A stretch of 64,000 nt of DNA from Clavelina lepadiformis (lineage: Eukaryota > Chordata > Ascidiacea > Aplousobranchia > Clavelinidae), in the NCBI RefSeq assembly GCF_947623445.1, contig NC_135240.1, positions 13,950,001 to 14,014,000 of the forward strand. The letters are read 5' to 3'. The notes beneath the pieces are model-generated. The model saw nothing but the letters and a program-made list of their open reading frames with translations, searched no databases and was not told the origin of the DNA. Positions 63,483-64,000 of this stretch are shown piece by piece (within the stretch, counting starts at the first letter, position 1; the number at the start of each line of letters is the position of its first letter). Position numbers and translations under genes: made by a program.

Positions 63483-64000
63483 TTGACGCATAAGCCACCT
63501 TTTTGCGCAAAGTGAAATCCGGGGCAACCTATAAGCTTTCCAGTAAGAATTAACAAACTAGCAACGTAATTCAAACGTCATCGGGTGAACCTAAAACAAT
63601 TTTCAAACCAGCTTTGTAGATTGAAAATTTTTAGCTAATGGCAGCTGCTCTGTTATTTGTTCAAATGATCAAAAACAATGTTTTTTCTTTATCAACATTC
63701 AACAAGAACTTAAGCTAACAAGAATATAATCGACTTTGGCTCAGCCCTGGCTGATCTGGCAACCACAAAGTGATAATATAATAGATGTTACCATGGTGGT
63801 CACGTTACTCAATCCAACCATTGTTATTAATGAATAGATGTTAAAATCAATTAACTTATGAGGCGTCACAATGAAGAATGACCTATCAATTTACAAGTTA
63901 TTCGTTCTCTGTTTGTTAAGGAATGCGGAAAGTACACATTTAACTTATCTAAAGAATTTTGTTGTTTTGTCTGACACAGAATTGTGATTTCGAGTGTGAT

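Larger units (their letters stand above)
62328..64000. other. 5' flank of the giant gene, with repeats
   Basis: No coding exon is recognised. It contains an inverted R1 copy (63040-63188), an R1 head fragment (63216-63280) and R2 copy b (63391-63482). The promoter of the giant gene must lie here, but I cannot place it. Confidence 0.5.

Noticed and set aside
1..64000. CRISPR arrays, bacterial operons, phage or plasmid features
   Set aside because: Spliced genes and eukaryotic repeats throughout; no regularly spaced repeats or prokaryotic signals were seen.

Overview
This is a eukaryotic nuclear window, AT-rich (roughly 36% GC by eye) and rich in introns. I think it comes from an invertebrate chordate, most likely an ascidian tunicate. 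Genes are split into many exons with introns of about 70-1500 bp. The orthologues are animal-specific (CRMP, OATP/SLCO, a RIM-binding-protein-like module) and fast-evolving. The repeats are small tRNA-derived and hAT-like elements. The species call is inference; the exon models come from splice sites, reading phase and family alignment.

Layout: 1-3268 is mostly featureless upstream DNA. 3269-8224 (+) is an 11-exon collapsin response mediator protein (dihydropyrimidinase-like) gene of 576 aa. 10094-16768 holds three small two-coding-exon genes (+,-,+) for related secreted helical proteins of 133, 136 and 139 aa, an apparently lineage-specific family I cannot name. 16769-21709 is a repeat-bearing gap with a 330-bp hAT-type MITE. 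21710-32252 (-) is a 12-exon organic anion transporter (OATP/SLCO) of 658 aa that lacks the usual Kazal-like extracellular loop. 32253-36077 is a gap with one unexplained open frame.

36078-62327 (-) is one giant gene that I reconstruct as 55 coding exons with reading phase preserved across all 54 introns. It encodes about 4,421 aa. A low-complexity head is followed by about 3,000 residues of coiled coil, a long Ser/acidic exon, and then SH3 - FN3 - SH3. The C-terminal module resembles RIM-binding proteins, but with one FN3 instead of three and two SH3 instead of three, on a coiled coil far longer than in known RIM-BPs. Two of its introns use GC-AG borders. 62328-64000 is its 5' flank, with dispersed repeats.

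CRMP (axon guidance), a RIM-BP-like scaffold (presynaptic) and an OATP need not act together. I see no operon-like arrangement: neighbouring genes are separated by 1.8-5 kb. The items most worth following are the giant coiled-coil/RIM-BP fusion architecture, the secreted three-gene cluster and the Kazal-less OATP.
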